A stretch of 64,000 nt of DNA. Origin: Thermosynechococcus sp. NK55a. Lineage in GTDB: Bacteria; Cyanobacteriota; Cyanobacteriia; Thermosynechococcales; Thermosynechococcaceae. Shown here piece after piece: positions 1 to 9,093 of this stretch (within the stretch, counting starts at the first letter, position 1; the number at the start of each line of letters is the position of its first letter). The notes beneath the pieces were generated by a model, which did not search any database, was not told where the DNA came from, and saw only the letters and a program-made list of their open reading frames with translations. Location: positions 992,001 through 1,056,000 of the forward strand of contig NC_023033.1 in NCBI RefSeq assembly GCF_000505665.1. Direction: 5' to 3'. The translations under genes were made by a program, and so were the position numbers.

Positions 1-2897
1 TCCGCAAGGGCTTTTTTCTGTTCGATTTGCTCGTGGATCTTTTCCTCAAGGGTACCCGTGCAGACAAATTTATGGATTTGGACATTGCGGGCTTGACCAA
101 TGCGGAAGACGCGATCGCTGGCCTGATTTTCTACCGCTGGGTTCCACCAGCGATCGTAGTGAAAGACATGGTTAGCGCGAGTCAGATTGAGACCCACGCC
201 CCCTGCCTTGAGGGAAAGGATAAAGACCCTGGGGGCTTCGGGATCGTGCTGAAAGCGTTCCACCATGAGTTCCCGCTGGGCTTTGGGGGTGCGTCCTGAG
301 AGGAAAAACACCTCCTGCTGGAGCACCTTTTCCAGGTAGGTTTTCAGGTGGGTGCCAAACTCCGCAAATTGGGTAAAGACAAGGGCGCGATCGCCCACTT
401 CCTGAAGCTCTTGCAGCATTTCTATTAGGCGTTGCAATTTACCTGAGCGAGCGGGGGCATAGTCTTCTTGCTTGAGATACTGGGCAGGATGGTTGCAGAT
501 TTGCTTCAGCTTGGTCAGGGTGGCCAAGATATTGCCCCGCCGCTGGATGCCTTCACTATTTTCGATGGCAGCAAGGGAGTCTTCCACCACCGCAGTGTAA
601 AGCTGCATCTGCTCTAGGGTGAGGCCGCAATAGACCAGCATCTCCTGTTTTTCGGGCAGGTCTTGAATAATGCTGTGGTCGGTTTTCAGGCGCCGCAGAA
701 TGAAGGGTTGGACATAGGTGCGCAGGGCGTTGAGGGAGCTGGTGTCGCCATAGCGTTCAATGGGACGGACATAGCGGTGTTGAAAGTAGGTGCGATTGCC
801 CAAGTACCCCGGATGGAGGAAGTCCATAATTGACCAAAGTTCGAGCAGGCGGTTTTCTAGGGGGGTTCCCGTCAGGGCAATGCGAAACTGGGCGGACAGT
901 TCCCGCGCCGCTTGGGACTGTTGGGTGTTGGCATTCTTGATGTTTTGGGCTTCATCCAGGACCAAGTGCTGCCACAGAACCGGTTGCAAGGTGGCGCGAT
1001 CGCGCTGCAGGAGGGCATAGCTGGTCAGAATCAAGTCATGGGTTTCCACCCTTTTGAGGAAGGCCTTGCCCTTGGGGCGATCGCTCCCGTGGTGGACATA
1101 GGCCCGCAAGGTTGGGGCAAACTTTTGGCACTCCCGCAGCCAGTTCCCCAGCACCGACGTAGGACAGATCAACAGTGTCGGTCGGTAGGCACGTCCCTTT
1201 TCCTTGAGGTGGAGCAAAAAGGCCAACAGTTGAATCGTTTTCCCCAACCCCATATCGTCTGCCAAGCAAGCCCCCAGCCGCCAGCGTTCCAAGAAACTCA
1301 GCCACGCCACCCCCCGTGCCTGGTAGGGGCGCAGTTCACCACAAAACTCCTGCGGTGTTGGCACTGGATCCAAGCTTTGTTTGCCCGTGAGGCCATCCAA
1401 GAGTGTCTGCAGCGCATCATTGGTGTCTAAGCCAAGAATCGGCAACTTGGCCACCGTCACCGTATCCCCCGTAGCAATGCGCAGTGTCTCTGCAAGGGAG
1501 AGTTGGGTCTTTTGGGGAGACTGGAGAAACTCTTGAGCAGCCTTGACCTCTTGGGGGCGCAGCAGCACCCATTCACCATTGAGATAAACCAGGGGAGTCC
1601 CTTGGCGGCGCAGTTGATCAAAATCTGCTTCCGAGAGGGGATGCTGCCCCAACTGCAACTGCCACTGAAACTGCATCAAGCTGTCAATACTCAAGCCGCT
1701 AGTGGCCGGCGGCAATGTGGCAATTATTTTCAGACCCAAGCGATGTTGGGCGCTATTGCGGCGCAAACTCGGTGGCAAAATGATCGCAACCCCCTGCTGC
1801 TCAAGGGGCGCAATTGCACTTTGCAAGAAGGCATACACTTCGGTGGTGTGCAGCGTCAGACCCAGGGGGGAGCGTTCTTGAAGACTGCGATCGAGGGGAC
1901 GATAAATGCGGGAGGCCAAGCCCAGTCCCCGCAGCAGGGTCTCTTGGGGCTGCCAGAGCACCTGCCCTTGATAGAGGAGGGCCTCTTGGGTGCATTGCCA
2001 AATCGCAGCTGCCGTTAGCATCGTGTCCGTTTCCCCTTCAGTTTGCAGCCCAAAGGCCAAGTGCCAGTCACCATCGGCGGTCTCTGGAGGTACCAGTTGC
2101 AGAGCCAGTCGCCATTGGGGACGCAGATCCAACTGCTCGCGGTAGGGTTCTTGCCAGCGGTGCAGGCGTTCAATGAGGGGAGGTGGCAGTTCCGTGGTTT
2201 GACCCGTTTTCAGGAAGGCTAGCCAGTGGCTATGCTCTTTGGCCAAGCCCACTTTGGGCAATTCGAGGTCAGCAAGGGCAGTGTGCAGATAACCCTGTAG
2301 GGTGTGCTGCAGAAAATCCGCCAGTAGGTCTGAAGCATGGGGGGGAAACTGCAGCGCCTCGCCATTGGCTTGATAACAGCGACACAAATCGGGCATCTGC
2401 CGGCTAAATTCACGGAAGCGATCGCGATCGCCCCCGTGGGTCAGCAGAATCCGCCAGCCCTCTGGTGTCGGCAGGTACTGGCCGCGCACAATTAAATCCA
2501 GCAGCCAGCGACTAACGTGCAGCCAATAGCGCAGATCCTCCCCGATGGACCCACCGTTTGGATCGTGAAGGCTCAGTTGATGCAGTTGTGCCAAAACAGC
2601 CGTGGCGGGAATTGCCCAACCGGGCACCTGCCATAAAAACAGGGGTTCCCCCTTGAGGGCGGCAAGCGGTGGCGGGAGCAATTGATGCCCCTGAATCTGT
2701 GCCGGTAACGCAATGGAAGTGGAACTTGGGCAGGCTGTCTCCCCAATAGGTATTTTGCTCTGGGTGGCGTAGGGATAAACCGGGATAGCAGGCGGCTCCC
2801 AAGGGGTGATTACCTGGGTGAGCGATCGCCATTCTTCCGCCCAAATGAAAAACTGTGGCGCTGGCCCTAGGAGCCAGGTGCCATGTAAAATAGCCAT
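1..2897 (-). CDS. SNF2/Swi2-family helicase-like ATPase, C-terminus cut by window edge
   Basis: The frame is open from an ATG at 2897 to base 1, about 965 codons, so the stop lies outside the window. The first ~500 residues are a poorly conserved region typical of bacterial SNF2 proteins. The ATPase core then follows: Walker A DDMGLGKT at about residues 546-553 and a DEAQ box (LDEAQNIKN) near residue 647 in place of DEAH. The last visible residues (GTLEEKIHEQIEQKKALA) match the end of the second RecA-like lobe. The family remodels DNA-protein complexes and includes the RapA/HepA relatives; the exact target here is unknown. It sits 27 bases downstream of the GGDEF/EAL gene on the same strand and may be co-transcribed with it. 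Confidence 0.9.
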   Translation of the reverse strand, partial: MAILHGTWLLGPAPQFFIWAEEWRSLTQVITPWEPPAIPVYPYATQSKIPIGETACPSSTSIALPAQIQGHQLLPPPLAALKGEPLFLWQVPGWAIPATAVLAQLHQLSLHDPNGGSIGEDLRYWLHVSRWLLDLIVRGQYLPTPEGWRILLTHGGDRDRFREFSRQMPDLCRCYQANGEALQFPPHASDLLADFLQHTLQGYLHTALADLELPKVGLAKEHSHWLAFLKTGQTTELPPPLIERLHRWQEPYREQLDLRPQWRLALQLVPPETADGDWHLAFGLQTEGETDTMLTAAAIWQCTQEALLYQGQVLWQPQETLLRGLGLASRIYRPLDRSLQERSPLGLTLHTTEVYAFLQSAIAPLEQQGVAIILPPSLRRNSAQHRLGLKIIATLPPATSGLSIDSLMQFQWQLQLGQHPLSEADFDQLRRQGTPLVYLNGEWVLLRPQEVKAAQEFLQSPQKTQLSLAETLRIATGDTVTVAKLPILGLDTNDALQTLLDGLTGKQSLDPVPTPQEFCGELRPYQARGVAWLSFLERWRLGACLADDMGLGKTIQLLAFLLHLKEKGRAYRPTLLICPTSVLGNWLRECQKFAPTLRAYVHHGSDRPKGKAFLKRVETHDLILTSYALLQRDRATLQPVLWQHLVLDEAQNIKNANTQQSQAARELSAQFRIALTGTPLENRLLELWSIMDFLHPGYLGNRTYFQHRYVRPIERYGDTSSLNALRTYVQPFILRRLKTDHSIIQDLPEKQEMLVYCGLTLEQMQLYTAVVEDSLAAIENSEGIQRRGNILATLTKLKQICNHPAQYLKQEDYAPARSGKLQRLIEMLQELQEVGDRALVFTQFAEFGTHLKTYLEKVLQQEVFFLSGRTPKAQRELMVERFQHDPEAPRVFILSLKAGGVGLNLTRANHVFHYDRWWNPAVENQASDRVFRIGQARNVQIHKFVCTGTLEEKIHEQIEQKKALA

Positions 2898-2924
2898 GCC
2901 AATATTTTAATTAATTAATTTTAA

Positions 2925-5900
2925 TTAATGAGAATGAGCTTTCAGGAGCGATTCGAACTCTTCGGCGGGCAGGGGAGGGCCAAAGAGATAGCCTTGACCG
3001 TAGTCACATCCCAGTTCCTGAAGTATTTGCAGTTGCCTTGGTGTTTCAATGCCCTCAGCAACAGCCCGGTAGCCCAACTGCTGGCTCAGGAGTAGAATCA
3101 TGCGGGTAATTTGCAAGTTGCGTTCATTTTCCTCCAGTTGGCTGACAAAGGAACGATCTACCTTGAGGTGTTGAATCGGCAGGCTCTGGAGATAGCTGAG
3201 GCAGGAATAGCCTGTGCCAAAGTCATCAATGCCAATTTCAATATTGCGATTCCTGAGCAATTCCAGCAAATTCAGCATTTCACTTCCCAGTTCAATGCTA
3301 ATCCTTTCGGTGAGTTCTAGCAGCAAATGCTGTCTGGGCAGGGGGTACCGCCGCTGAAGGGTATCCAGATACTTCAGGAAAGTGGCATCCTGGAGCGTCT
3401 TGGCAGAAACATTGACGCCGAGCCTTAAATCAGCTGGGATGCCATACTGCTGTTGCCAAGTCCAGAGCTGCCGACAGGTCTGCTCTAGGACCCACTGATC
3501 CAGCGCCACGATCAACCCTGTCTCCTCGGCAATGGGGATAAAGTGTGCCGGTGAGACAAGACCCCGCTCAGGGTGTTGCCAGCGCACCAAGGCCTCCATG
3601 CCGACCAATCGCTGACTCTTCAAATGAAAGACCGGCTGGTAAAAGACTTGCAATTCCCCACCGTTTAGAGCGTGGCGCAGATCATGTTCAAAGTGGAGCC
3701 GCTCTAGAACCTGTTTGTGCATCTGGGCATTAAAGACAGCATAGCGCTTTGTTAACTGCCTTTTAGCCGCATACATCGCAATATCGGCATCCCTTAGGAC
3801 GGCTATACCGGTTTCATACTCGTTTTGGCAAAAGACAACGCCGATACTCGTACTGAGGAAAATTTGCCGCTCCTCCACCCTCAGGGGCTCCTGAAGGCGA
3901 TGGATAATTTGTTCGCACAGGGCGATCGCCCTCTGGATGTGGGGCACCTCGGTGAGCAGAATCGCAAACTCATCTCCGCCCAAACGAGCTACCGTGTACC
4001 GATTCTCAACGAGGCACCGCAGCCAACTGGCGAAAGTCATTAGAAGTTGGTCCCCCACCCCATGGCCCAGGCTGTCATTAATCACCTTAAAGCGATCCAG
4101 ATCGAAAAATAGCACCGCATAGTAAAACTCAGGACTTGTTTGCGCCTCGGTAATTGCTGCTTCCAATTGCTCCATGAAGTAAAGCCGGTTCGGCAGTCCT
4201 GTCAAAGAATCGTGATAGGCTTGCCGATGCAGTTGAAGCTGCACTTTTACTCGAGCAGTGACATCGCGGGAGGTCGTCTGCAGTTGGTGCAATTGACCTT
4301 GACTGTTGTAGCAGGGTTTAACTAACGTCTCCAGCCACAGGGGATCCCCTTGGGCAGTACAAACCTCATAGGTTATGGGCCAGAACCTTTGCTGCTGAAT
4401 CATCTGCTCCAGTTCCTGGTTGACTCGCGATCGCTCCCAATCAGAAGAACAAAGCTGGCTAAAATGCTGGCCAAGCAGCTTTTCAGGAGGAATGCCCAAG
4501 AGGGTTTGACAAGAGGGACTCACATAGAGACATTGCCACTGCGGATCGTAGAGCCCAAGAATATCGCTGGTATTTTCCGCTAGGAACCGATAGCGTGCCT
4601 CGCTTTCCTGCAGTGCTAGTTCAATGGCTTTGCGTTCTGTAATATCAATGTTGGTACCTACCACTTTACAGGGCTGACCCTGCTCATCGTGAATCAATAC
4701 TGCTTCACTGTGGAACCAGCGGTAGGTGCCATTGCAATGGCGGAGCCGAAAATCAATATTGTACTCTGCCGCGCCGCGTAGGAACTGACGGTAGGCAACA
4801 GTAACGCGATCGCGATCCTCTGGGTGGAGTCGCTCTTCCCAATCCTCAAGACTTGCTTCTTTGGCGGTGCCAGAATACCCCAATTGCCTTCGGTAGCTGG
4901 AGGAAACACAGAAGGCCCCTGTACGTAAATCACAAAAATAGAAACCAATATTAGAGACCCGTGCCGCCAACTCTAACTGCGCCTGTTGTTCCTTAAGACG
5001 AGTCTCCGCCACCAGCCGCTCCGTGACATCCAAAACCACCGTGTACCAGACAACAGCGCCATCGGCCTCCCGTGTGGGTTGACCCGCCCCCTCCAGCCAG
5101 CGGACTTCTCCTGTGGCAGGATGAATGATGCGCCATTGACAAAACCAAGGGGTCAAGGTTTCAGCCGAACGCAGTACAGATTGCCATGTGGCTTCTCGAT
5201 CCTCGGGATGCACAAGCTGCCACAAACATTCACCATCGGCGGCAGCTGCCTCTGCCGGTACACCCCAAAGACGTTCGCACATTGGGTTGAGGTAAAGGGC
5301 ACAGTTGCGGCCATCGGGATATTGCTCATAGCGGAAAATGGCGCCAGGCAAGTGAAGCGTCGCCAAGCGAAACCGTTCCTCACTGGCGCGCAGAGCAGCC
5401 TCAACCTGCCGTCGCTCAGCCAGTTCCTGTTGTACTTGCCGGTAGAGGGTGGCTTGGTAAATGGCTACCTCCAATTGGGTGGCAACCCCACAGGCTCGTT
5501 CAATTTCTGCCCTTGACCACCCATGGGGTTGAGGGTAGGTAGATAGGCTCAGGCTTCCCCAGAGGCGACCTGCCACCATTAAGGGAATCAGTAACCAGGC
5601 TCCCGGAAAAGTAATTGCAATTTCTTGGTTAATGGGATCGCTAATTTCACGGGTATCGTCAACAATGACGATGTTCCCTGCTTTTAGATCTGCGGCAAAA
5701 GGGTTGTTGGGATCCGGAATTTCAAAACCATCGTGACGAGGAAAGTTGGGATCATGGTGATACTCAGCAATATGCCGCCAGACTCCCTGCTCCGGTAAAT
5801 ACTGCACCACAACCGCATCAACCCCTAGCCCCACGCCAACTTCCCGCACAGCCGTCTCAAAGATCACGTCGAGATCAAGGGAGTTGCGAATCGCTTGCAT

Positions 5901-5975
5901 AATACGGTTCGCCGCTTGCTCCTGCAGTAACTGCTCTTTGAGAGCGGTAATCAACCGTGGTGAGGAACTGGCCAT
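2925..5975 (-). CDS. GAF-PAS-PAS-PAS-GGDEF-EAL cyclic-di-GMP signalling protein
   Basis: A 1016-residue protein with no membrane segment visible. Domains in order are GAF (about 25-175), three PAS/PAC units (about 195-320, 330-450 and 455-580), GGDEF (about 585-745) and EAL (about 765-1010). The cyclase signature is intact (GGDEF at 666-670). The EAL domain keeps its key motifs: MEALVRW (EAL 794-796), LELTE (886-890), DDFGTG (917-922) and AEGIET (973-978). The product is therefore probably able both to make and to break cyclic-di-GMP, with the balance set by the sensory domains. The inhibitory RxxD site before GGDEF reads RYTV, so product inhibition is probably lost. No ligand is evident, and the GAF domain has no obvious bilin-binding cysteine. 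Confidence 0.93.
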   Translation of the reverse strand: MASSSPRLITALKEQLLQEQAANRIMQAIRNSLDLDVIFETAVREVGVGLGVDAVVVQYLPEQGVWRHIAEYHHDPNFPRHDGFEIPDPNNPFAADLKAGNIVIVDDTREISDPINQEIAITFPGAWLLIPLMVAGRLWGSLSLSTYPQPHGWSRAEIERACGVATQLEVAIYQATLYRQVQQELAERRQVEAALRASEERFRLATLHLPGAIFRYEQYPDGRNCALYLNPMCERLWGVPAEAAAADGECLWQLVHPEDREATWQSVLRSAETLTPWFCQWRIIHPATGEVRWLEGAGQPTREADGAVVWYTVVLDVTERLVAETRLKEQQAQLELAARVSNIGFYFCDLRTGAFCVSSSYRRQLGYSGTAKEASLEDWEERLHPEDRDRVTVAYRQFLRGAAEYNIDFRLRHCNGTYRWFHSEAVLIHDEQGQPCKVVGTNIDITERKAIELALQESEARYRFLAENTSDILGLYDPQWQCLYVSPSCQTLLGIPPEKLLGQHFSQLCSSDWERSRVNQELEQMIQQQRFWPITYEVCTAQGDPLWLETLVKPCYNSQGQLHQLQTTSRDVTARVKVQLQLHRQAYHDSLTGLPNRLYFMEQLEAAITEAQTSPEFYYAVLFFDLDRFKVINDSLGHGVGDQLLMTFASWLRCLVENRYTVARLGGDEFAILLTEVPHIQRAIALCEQIIHRLQEPLRVEERQIFLSTSIGVVFCQNEYETGIAVLRDADIAMYAAKRQLTKRYAVFNAQMHKQVLERLHFEHDLRHALNGGELQVFYQPVFHLKSQRLVGMEALVRWQHPERGLVSPAHFIPIAEETGLIVALDQWVLEQTCRQLWTWQQQYGIPADLRLGVNVSAKTLQDATFLKYLDTLQRRYPLPRQHLLLELTERISIELGSEMLNLLELLRNRNIEIGIDDFGTGYSCLSYLQSLPIQHLKVDRSFVSQLEENERNLQITRMILLLSQQLGYRAVAEGIETPRQLQILQELGCDYGQGYLFGPPLPAEEFESLLKAHSH

Positions 5976-6063
5976 GGAAAAGCAGATTGCAAAGGCGCTA
6001 AGCCAGGAGAATTTGTCTTGAGACTAGCACAGTTTTTTCTTTGTGGCCTAGGTTTAACGGTTT

Positions 6064-6777
6064 TCAATTGCCTTTGATTTGCCCCTGGGTTCGAGCTAAC
6101 CATCGAGCATAAAGATCAGGGCGGCGCTCTCGTGTGCGCTCAATTTGCTGTGCCCGCCGCCATGCAGCAATTTTTCCATGGTGACCGGAAAGTAAGACTG
6201 GCGGTACTGTCCAGCCCCGAAATTCTGCGGGTCGGGTGTAGTGAGGATAATCCAGTAAGTCATCTTCAAAGCTCTCTTCGTGGAGTGAGGCTGCCTTACC
6301 AATGGTGCCCGGCAACAATCGCAGGACGCCATTGAGAATGACAAGGGCCGGGATTTCACCACAGGTCAAGACAAAATCGCCAATGGAGATTTCCTGGGTG
6401 ACTAAGTGCTCAATGACCCGCTCATCCACGCCCTCATAGTGACCGCAAAGGATGACGAGCTGATCCCGTTCCCGTGACCAGTGCCAGAGGTGCTGTTGGG
6501 TGAGGGGCTGCCCTTGGGGGGTAACATAGATGACTTCGCGCCGCGGCAAACAGGGCAAGGATTCTATGGCAGCAAAGAGGGGTTCCGGTTTCATGACCAT
6601 CCCTACACCACCGCCATAGGGCTCATCATCTACGCGCTGGTGCTTGTCGGTGCTAAAGTGCCGTGGATTGGTTAGGATGACCTCCGCAATGCCCCGCGCC
6701 AAAGCTTTGGCTATTAGGCCGCTGCTGAGGGGTGAAGCAAAGAATTCAGGAAAAAGAGTAATAATGTCAAAGCGCAT
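6064..6777 (-). CDS. trmD: tRNA (guanine-37-N1)-methyltransferase TrmD
   Basis: SPOUT-class methyltransferase that methylates G37 next to the anticodon and so prevents +1 frameshifting. The N-terminus MRFDIITLFPEFF, the segment DDEPYGGGVGMVMKPEP, and LCGHYEGVDERV followed by SIGDFVLTCGE form the trefoil-knot SAM site. The frame extends five codons upstream, but the ATG at 6777 gives the canonical N-terminus. It also overlaps the stop of the upstream S49 peptidase gene by one base (TAATG), which indicates translational coupling. The product is 237 residues, usual for the family. Confidence 0.96.
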   Translation of the reverse strand: MRFDIITLFPEFFASPLSSGLIAKALARGIAEVILTNPRHFSTDKHQRVDDEPYGGGVGMVMKPEPLFAAIESLPCLPRREVIYVTPQGQPLTQQHLWHWSRERDQLVILCGHYEGVDERVIEHLVTQEISIGDFVLTCGEIPALVILNGVLRLLPGTIGKAASLHEESFEDDLLDYPHYTRPAEFRGWTVPPVLLSGHHGKIAAWRRAQQIERTRERRPDLYARWLARTQGQIKGN

Positions 6778-7885
6778 TACTGACGATCGCAAGAGAGGGA
6801 ACCATAGTAGGCAAGGGCACGCAGTTGACTAAGGGCGCAAAGTTGCTCTTGTTTCCACGCCCGTTGGGTTTCTAGTGCCCGGGGAGGTGACTGAACGCCA
6901 AAGAGTTGATTGATCAAAGGGGAGCGATCGCGCTGAAAACGGACAATGGCATATTCTCCCTCCTTGAGATTGGCAGCCCTGGCGAGGGCATTTAGGGTCT
7001 CTAAGCGGCTGCGGGTACCATCGATGAGACGGTAGCGCTGCGCCTGATCGTTACTGAAAATCATCGCTCCCATTTCGTTGCGAATGACGCTGGGATCAAT
7101 GCCCCGTGCCTGGGCCACATGATGAATAAACTTAGTGTATTCCTGCTCAAGGCCAGCTTGGAGGACCTGAATTTCTTGGGGGGTGAGGCGACGGAAGGGA
7201 TTGCCAATATCTTTGCTACGGCCAGCGCTCAGGGTCCGTTCTTCGATGCTATTGGCGGTGACGCCTCCCATCAGTAGGCCGTTATCGAGGCTGGTGGGGC
7301 GATCGTAGTAGAAAACACTGGGACCGAGAATGCCAATACTACCAACCATGCTGCCGTGATCAGCATAGATCTTATCGGCTGTCACCATTGCCCAAACCCC
7401 TCCGGAAGCAGCAATACCCTCAATAAAGGCATAGACGGGTTTTTGGGTTGCTTTGCGGTAGCTCCTAATGCCCTCGGCGATCGCCTGTGAGCCAAAGATT
7501 GTGCCACCGGGAGTGCTGATATTGACAAAGACGGCCTTAATAGTTTTATCCTTAGCAGCTTCTGCCAACTGCCGCTGCACTTCATAGCCGTAGGTGACAC
7601 CCACAAGGGGGGCAAAGAAGCTATCCTCTTCGTTTTGGGGGCTGCCTAGAATTGGACCAGTAATGTCAATTCTAAGAATGCGATCGCGACTGCTCTCCTT
7701 GCCGCTGATATGTTCGTAGGGACTGGTTTCACTGGCGGGCGCCAACAAGATGCCGAGGAGGGCAAAGAAAACCGTGGCACTGAAGCCCACCACCCCCAGG
7801 GTGAAAAAAAGGTCAGCGTGCCAAAAAAGATCACACCGCAGCGGTGAAACACACTAGGCCAAAAGGGGGGAAGTGAACGCGCCAT
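6777..7885 (-). CDS. sppA: Signal peptide peptidase-like S49 serine protease, split by a poly-T frameshift
   Basis: Membrane-bound S49-family peptidase that cleaves remnant signal peptides or other membrane peptides. The catalytic Ser lies in EGIAASGGVWAM and the Lys in LSAGRSKDIG, the Bacillus-type Ser/Lys pair on one ~340-residue chain. The main frame has no natural start: its first possible codon is a GTG at 7793 inside a hydrophobic helix. A second frame starting at ATG 7885 encodes MARSLPPFWPSVFHRC and the first half of that helix. The two join if the run of seven T on the coding strand (plus-strand A7, 7804-7810) had one more T, giving 369 residues. This is either a sequencing indel, slippage, or a real disruption. 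It is translationally coupled to trmD. Confidence 0.8.
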
Positions 7886-7910
7886 GGATAAACAGAGGGA
7901 AGGGTTTGGG

Positions 7911-7916
7911 TATAAT
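7911..7916 (+). promoter_or_regulatory. Candidate -10 box upstream of pipX
   Basis: A perfect TATAAT lies in the gap between the divergent S49 peptidase gene and pipX. It points toward pipX and would leave a leader of about 160 bases. No convincing -35 box is visible about 17 bases upstream, so the call rests on the hexamer alone. Confidence 0.3.
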
Positions 7917-8083
7917 CTGAACAGCTTTTCAGCTCAGCCTCTTCAGTGTTTTAATTACTGAATTAACTTGAACTAACTTATTCTAGCCACAGTAGGCCGT
8001 CTTCTTTTGTTTTTCCTCCTCACGACTTACCCTTGCCGTGTTGGCCTTTCATCATCCTTTTGCGAGGTAGGTTCTCTTTTCTA

Positions 8084-8365
8084 ATGAAGCCCCCGATTAC
8101 TGCTGAGCAGTATCTCAATCATCCCACCTTTGGCTTGCTCTATGGGGTATGCCCTCTGGATGAGCATCGGCAACTTTTTACAACCTTGTATGCCCAGCGG
8201 CTCTTTTTCGTTGTGACTCAGCGGCCCGAGGGTGTGGAGTTTCAATCCATTAGTCGCACGGATGCGCGAATGCTCATTGAACAGCGGTTGCGATCCCTCC
8301 GTCGCCTTGGCAAAATGACCGAATACCAGGCCCTGGCAGCTATTCATCATCAAGCTTTCCTCTAG
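8084..8365 (+). CDS. pipX: PipX, coactivator of NtcA
   Basis: Small (93-residue) cyanobacterial protein that binds either the PII protein GlnB or the global nitrogen regulator NtcA, and so links 2-oxoglutarate level to transcription. Recognised from YLNHPTFGLLYGVCPLDE, LYAQRLFFVVT and FQSISRTDARMLIEQRLR, which form the Tudor-like domain and the start of the C-terminal helices. The open frame begins upstream at 8033, but the ATG at 8084 gives the family's usual length. NtcA itself (54710-55375) and the NtcA target glnA (33783) are in the same window. No NtcA box was found directly upstream. Confidence 0.93.
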   Translation: MKPPITAEQYLNHPTFGLLYGVCPLDEHRQLFTTLYAQRLFFVVTQRPEGVEFQSISRTDARMLIEQRLRSLRRLGKMTEYQALAAIHHQAFL

Positions 8366-8713
8366 CGTTCTGGGATTGGTGAGGGATGATGCATCAAGGT
8401 AGCTGCGCAGCGCTGCGGTATCCATCCTCAGAGGCTGTGCCACCATGGTCCTCCCATGAGCCCATTGGCAGTTTGCTCTGTCGGCGGCGCATTGCTGCCG
8501 GCTATTGGAATTTGCCGGGATATTCAACGGGCAGAAGCTCTTAGGTTCCATCTTCAGGAAATCCGGCAGTTCCCAGACCTGCGGGAACATTGCCCACTGA
8601 CCTACCGGCTGTCTATAATCAACTGCAAACGAAGATTGCCGCTATTGATGCTCAAATCTAACAGCTCTTTTGAGGGCTTGTTCTACTCAATTTTTGACTT
8701 TATAGTTAATTTA
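8366..8713 (+). other. Gene-poor stretch with possible decayed coding sequence
   Basis: About 350 bases between pipX and the tandem repeat. All frames are interrupted. One frame from 8456 runs 86 codons with no recognisable family, and another short frame ends LPAVYNQLQTKIAAIDAQI just before base 8661. The composition looks coding-like in patches, so this could be the remains of a broken gene, but no family can be named. Confidence 0.3.
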
Positions 8714-8746
8714 TAGTATAAGTTTGTAGTATAAGTTTGTAGTATA
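8714..8746 (+). repeat. Tandem 13-base repeat upstream of the redox/permease operon
   Basis: The unit TAGTATAAGTTTG occurs at 8714-8726 and 8727-8739, then partially at 8740-8746. It ends 50 bases before the ATG of the thioredoxin-fold gene. Each copy contains a TATAAG that resembles a -10 box. The array could be a repeated operator or a multiple promoter, or simply a short AT-rich slippage repeat. Confidence 0.6.
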
Positions 8747-8796
8747 GGGTGTTATGATAAAACTGTTCAATACCCTAGCCAATGAAGAGATGAGCT

Positions 8797-9039
8797 ATGG
8801 CGGAGTTAATCGTTGATATTCTGGGGACAGGATGTAAAAAATGCCACCAACTAGAGGCCAATGCGCGGGCAGCTCTGGAACAGCTCAATTTAACTGCTCA
8901 GGTTAATCATATTACCGACCCTTTAGCGATCGCCGACTCTGGTGTCATGCGAACCCCTGCACTACGGATTAACGGACAAGTGGTCTCCCAAGGCAGCGTG
9001 TTGGATACCCAAGAGATCATTGCTTTTCTGCCTCATTAA
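8797..9039 (+). CDS. Small thioredoxin-fold redox-active disulfide protein
   Basis: An 80-residue protein with a GTGCKKCHQLE motif near the N-terminus (CxxC) and a cis-Pro-type segment MRTPALRINGQVVSQG, the pattern of the 'redox-active disulfide protein 2' family. Members act as minimal thiol-disulfide carriers and often sit beside YraQ/DUF318 permeases, as here: the permease starts 54 bases downstream and glutathione reductase follows. The likely role is delivering or accepting electrons in the same pathway as the permease. Start ATG at 8797. Confidence 0.85.
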   Translation: MAELIVDILGTGCKKCHQLEANARAALEQLNLTAQVNHITDPLAIADSGVMRTPALRINGQVVSQGSVLDTQEIIAFLPH

Positions 9040-9093
9040 CATGCAAGTCAGAAAGAAAGAGAGTGCCCATTAGAACTGAGAAAGAAGAAAGCA

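Noticed and set aside
8081-8590. A 169-codon minus-strand frame overlapping pipX
   Set aside because: It lies antisense to pipX, has no recognisable motif, and its composition is that of a shadow frame; pipX on the plus strand is well supported.
8456-8716. An 86-codon frame upstream of the tandem repeat
   Set aside because: No recognisable domain, and its neighbouring frames contain similar coding-like patches, so it was kept only as possible decayed sequence.
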